Shown here piece after piece: positions 30,414-32,870 of a stretch of 32,870 bases of DNA. A model generated the notes under the pieces. It saw only the letters and a list, made by a program, of their open reading frames with translations, was not told the DNA's origin and searched no databases. A program made the position numbers and the translations under genes. Positions within the stretch are counted from its first letter, which is position 1, and each line of letters opens with the position of its first letter. Origin of the DNA: Lachnospiraceae bacterium (GTDB lineage: Bacteria; Bacillota; Clostridia; Lachnospirales; Lachnospiraceae); contig JAILPR010000001.1 of NCBI GenBank assembly GCA_024699355.1, forward strand, positions 1 to 32,870, in the 5' to 3' direction.

Positions 30414-32825
30414 TCACTCTGTGCTTTCCAGAAAATAGAGACGGGATGCAAAATCAGGGAAATATCGCACTTCACTGTTATATCCCGTGCCGCCGAAGGC
30501 AGCCTTTAAATGGACACCGCCCTTCATCAGGGTATCTCCGTAAGCCGTCACGGACTCACTCTCGCCGTCCATCTTCACAAATCTGGCCACCACATTCATC
30601 ATCAGCGAATCCTCTTTCAGATGAACCGGGGATACCGTGTTAACGAGGGAGCCAAAAGAACGGATATCATACTTTAACTCACGGTTGTAAAGATGATACT
30701 TCCGGTCCGCCATCAGCCCTTTTGCAAAATAAGTATGGAACTGTGCATTCGGCACTGCAAGCTGCTGCATCAGAAAGCCGACCGCTTTGCTGCGATCCTG
30801 CGATACACAGGTCCACTCCGTCAGATTTCCCAGATCGGAGCCGACCGGTCCCGTTCCTGCACAGGCAAGTCCGTTCACCGGCATCGTCATGAAGCTCCTG
30901 CCGCGATAAAAATCGCCCCACTGCAGGACTTCTCTCCACTCTTTATATAACGCGATCTGCGCCTTCACGGCGGCCAGATCCTCTTTTTTCATATCACAAA
31001 GATTGCACTCATAGCCCATCACACCAAAGGCCGCCACATCAAATCTGGTTTCCAGCGGCGCCGTCCGAAGCGTCTGATGATTCGGGCAGGCCGAAACATG
31101 GGCGCTCACCACCGACATCGGATAGCCGTAGCTGTAACCGGTCTGGATCGTCGCACGGCAAAGGGCATCGGTATCATCGCTTGCCCAGATCTGCGGGAAG
31201 TAGCACAGCATCCCCAGATCAAAGCGGTTACCGCCGGATGCGCACCCTTCAAACAGGATCTCCGGAAATGCCTCCGTCAGGCGTCTGATGCATTCATAAA
31301 AGCCCAGCACATAGCGATGTGCCACCTCTCCCTGTCTCTCCGCCGGCAGATACGGTGAATAGACATCCGAGAAGATACGGTTCATGTCCCACTTCACGTA
31401 GTTGATGTCGGCACAGGAAAAGACTTCTGTCATCTTCTCTACGATAAACTCCACGACTGCAGGATTGGCCAGGTCCAGGATCCGCTGATTGCGGCCCTCG
31501 GAATGCGGCCTGCCCGGGATCTGCATCACCCAGTCGGGATGCGCTCTGTAGAGATCACTTTGTTCGTTGACCATCTCCGGCTCGACCCAGATACCGAACT
31601 GCAGTCCCAGCGCATGGATCTGATCTGCCAGGTGCTTTAAACCTCCCGGCAGTTTCTCCGGATTCGGATCCCAGTCGCCGAGCGAGGTATGGTCATCGTT
31701 TCGTTTGCCGAACCACCCGTCGTCCATGACAAAGAGTTCGATCCCGACCTCCTTGCCGGCCCTGGCCAGCTTTAAGAGTTTGCTTTCACTGATGTCAAAA
31801 TAAGAAGCCTCCCAGCTGTTGAGCAGTACCGGACGCGTCTTGTGTTTCCAGACACCACGCACGATATGCTCACGGATAAAGCGGTGCAGGTGCTGACTCA
31901 TGCCGTTAAAGCCGTGCGGTGAATACGTCATGACCGCTTCCGGTGCTTCAAAGACCTCGCCCGGCTGCAGTCTGAAGGCAAATCCCTGCGGGTTGATGCC
32001 GCTTAAGAAGCGCAGTTTTCCGTAGCTGTTGATCTCTGCCGCCTCGTAATGATTGCCACTGTAGATCAGATGGAAGCCGTAGCTGTCTCCCTGATCTTCA
32101 TTGGTCTGCGAAGGATGCAGCATCACAAAGGAATTGGCCCGGTTGGATGTCGTCCCCGTGACGGAGCTGACCACATGCCTGCCGGAAGTCAGATACACAT
32201 CATCCCGCTGCATTTCTCTGGCCCAGGCGCCATGGAAACTTGTCATGACATAGCCCGGACGATCCGAATCGATCTGCAGGCTCATGAGGCGCTTTAGCGT
32301 CACCGGCTCCTCGCTCTGATTGATCAGGCGACTGCTTCTGCAAATGACATCGCATGCCGGATAGACGTAATAGTGAAGTTCTAAGATCTGCGCATACTGT
32401 GCATCCTTGAGTGTCACGCACAAATGCTCCACCTCATCTTCGCTCCCATAGGATCCCGGCAGAGTCGCATAGGCTTCTTTGCCGCGTGTCTTTTGCGCGC
32501 TTTCAAAGACAAAGTCCGACGTGGCGGAACCGTCTGCATGTGTGATCTCGACAAACGGATCCCGGATGTCTCCCTTTCCGCAGGAAGACATCTCCAGTCG
32601 CATATCTTCCAGGGAATACTCCGGATGCGCCGCGTCGTAAATGTTGGAATTGCCCGGTGCAAACGTATGCTTTTCGATCAGTGGCGCAAAGTCGTCTTTG
32701 TCCTCCAAATGGATCCGATCACCGTAATAAAGATGTTCCGGCTGCCCGGTCGGCAGGATACGGAACGCATAGGTGGTATGCGCAGTTTCCAATGCGAAAT
32801 ATTGATCCTCGAGAATACGAATCAT
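30414..32825 (-). CDS. Alpha-galactosidase, family GH36
   Basis: An 803-residue cytosolic alpha-galactosidase. The N-terminal beta-supersandwich is followed by a TIM barrel with LNSWEASYFDISE, FVMDDGWFGKRNDDH and GDWDPNPEKLPGGL. The nucleophile aspartate is in VKWDMNR near residue 478, and the acid/base aspartate is in WASDDTD near 548, just after FEGCASGGNRFDLG. These are standard GH36 sites. The length of about 730-800 fits the bacterial tetrameric group. The ATG at 32825 has AAAGGAG about five bases upstream, whereas the longer open frame from 32849 would include it. No signal peptide is present. It would remove alpha-galactose from raffinose-type sugars or galactosylated pectic or mannan fragments. 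Its promoter is outside or at the edge of the window. Confidence 0.95.
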   Translation of the reverse strand: MIRILEDQYFALETAHTTYAFRILPTGQPEHLYYGDRIHLEDKDDFAPLIEKHTFAPGNSNIYDAAHPEYSLEDMRLEMSSCGKGDIRDPFVEITHADGSATSDFVFESAQKTRGKEAYATLPGSYGSEDEVEHLCVTLKDAQYAQILELHYYVYPACDVICRSSRLINQSEEPVTLKRLMSLQIDSDRPGYVMTSFHGAWAREMQRDDVYLTSGRHVVSSVTGTTSNRANSFVMLHPSQTNEDQGDSYGFHLIYSGNHYEAAEINSYGKLRFLSGINPQGFAFRLQPGEVFEAPEAVMTYSPHGFNGMSQHLHRFIREHIVRGVWKHKTRPVLLNSWEASYFDISESKLLKLARAGKEVGIELFVMDDGWFGKRNDDHTSLGDWDPNPEKLPGGLKHLADQIHALGLQFGIWVEPEMVNEQSDLYRAHPDWVMQIPGRPHSEGRNQRILDLANPAVVEFIVEKMTEVFSCADINYVKWDMNRIFSDVYSPYLPAERQGEVAHRYVLGFYECIRRLTEAFPEILFEGCASGGNRFDLGMLCYFPQIWASDDTDALCRATIQTGYSYGYPMSVVSAHVSACPNHQTLRTAPLETRFDVAAFGVMGYECNLCDMKKEDLAAVKAQIALYKEWREVLQWGDFYRGRSFMTMPVNGLACAGTGPVGSDLGNLTEWTCVSQDRSKAVGFLMQQLAVPNAQFHTYFAKGLMADRKYHLYNRELKYDIRSFGSLVNTVSPVHLKEDSLMMNVVARFVKMDGESESVTAYGDTLMKGGVHLKAAFGGTGYNSEVRYFPDFASRLYFLESTE

Positions 32826-32870
32826 GGGCTCTCCTTTCGACACACGCATCCCGCGGTGTCCCTGTTATGA

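Overview
The window looks like chromosome from an anaerobic, Gram-positive, gut-type Clostridia, most likely a Lachnospiraceae. This rests on moderate GC with AT-rich promoters, strong AGGAGG-type ribosome binding sites, sigma-A-like TTGACA/TATAAT promoters, a CsoR-controlled copper operon, a CUT1 sugar ABC transporter without its own ATPase, a thioredoxin reductase that lacks clear NADPH-binding signatures, and a DUF6171-type zinc-ribbon protein. Taxonomy is inferred from gene content only. Every convincing gene is on the minus strand, so the window is best read from high to low coordinates. No tRNA, rRNA, CRISPR array, insertion sequence or phage gene was seen.

Region A (about 30414-32825 and 28887-30362): a GH36 alpha-galactosidase, followed by an HD-GYP protein with a C-terminal receiver domain. 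Region B (25577-28634): two consecutive GH51 alpha-L-arabinofuranosidases with a promoter and a terminator. Region C (24352-25335): a LacI-family regulator. A TTACTCGSGTAA-type operator lies at its own promoter and again in front of the next operon. Region D (11166-24154): a long operon encoding a lipoprotein sugar-binding protein, a permease with an N-terminal beta-propeller, a second permease, a GH78 alpha-L-rhamnosidase, a putative clan GH-A glycosidase, a GH106-like alpha-L-rhamnosidase and a metallo-beta-lactamase/SGNH-hydrolase fusion, closed by a strong terminator. None of the enzymes has a visible signal peptide. The simplest model is import of rhamnose-, arabinose- and galactose-bearing pectic oligosaccharides (rhamnogalacturonan-like) or rhamnosylated plant glycosides, which are then debranched inside the cell.

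Region E (8607-11046): a two-domain protein that resembles a tandem L-rhamnose mutarotase, a small zinc-ribbon protein and a MATE exporter. Region F (5505-8421): the csoR-copA copper operon, with two CsoR boxes at its promoter and an internal start that would release a CopZ-like chaperone from the end of copA. Region G (2070-5383): a membrane GGDEF-EAL protein with a degenerate GGDEF site, and a diacylglycerol kinase-family lipid kinase. Region H (1-1954): a thioredoxin reductase-like flavoprotein, thioredoxin and an OhrR-type thiol-sensing repressor, driven by a promoter flanked and overlapped by two OhrR-like boxes. The start of one further gene runs off the left edge.

The best candidates for something undescribed are the beta-propeller-permease fusion, the MBL-SGNH fusion with its unassigned GH-A partner, and the CopZ module embedded in copA.
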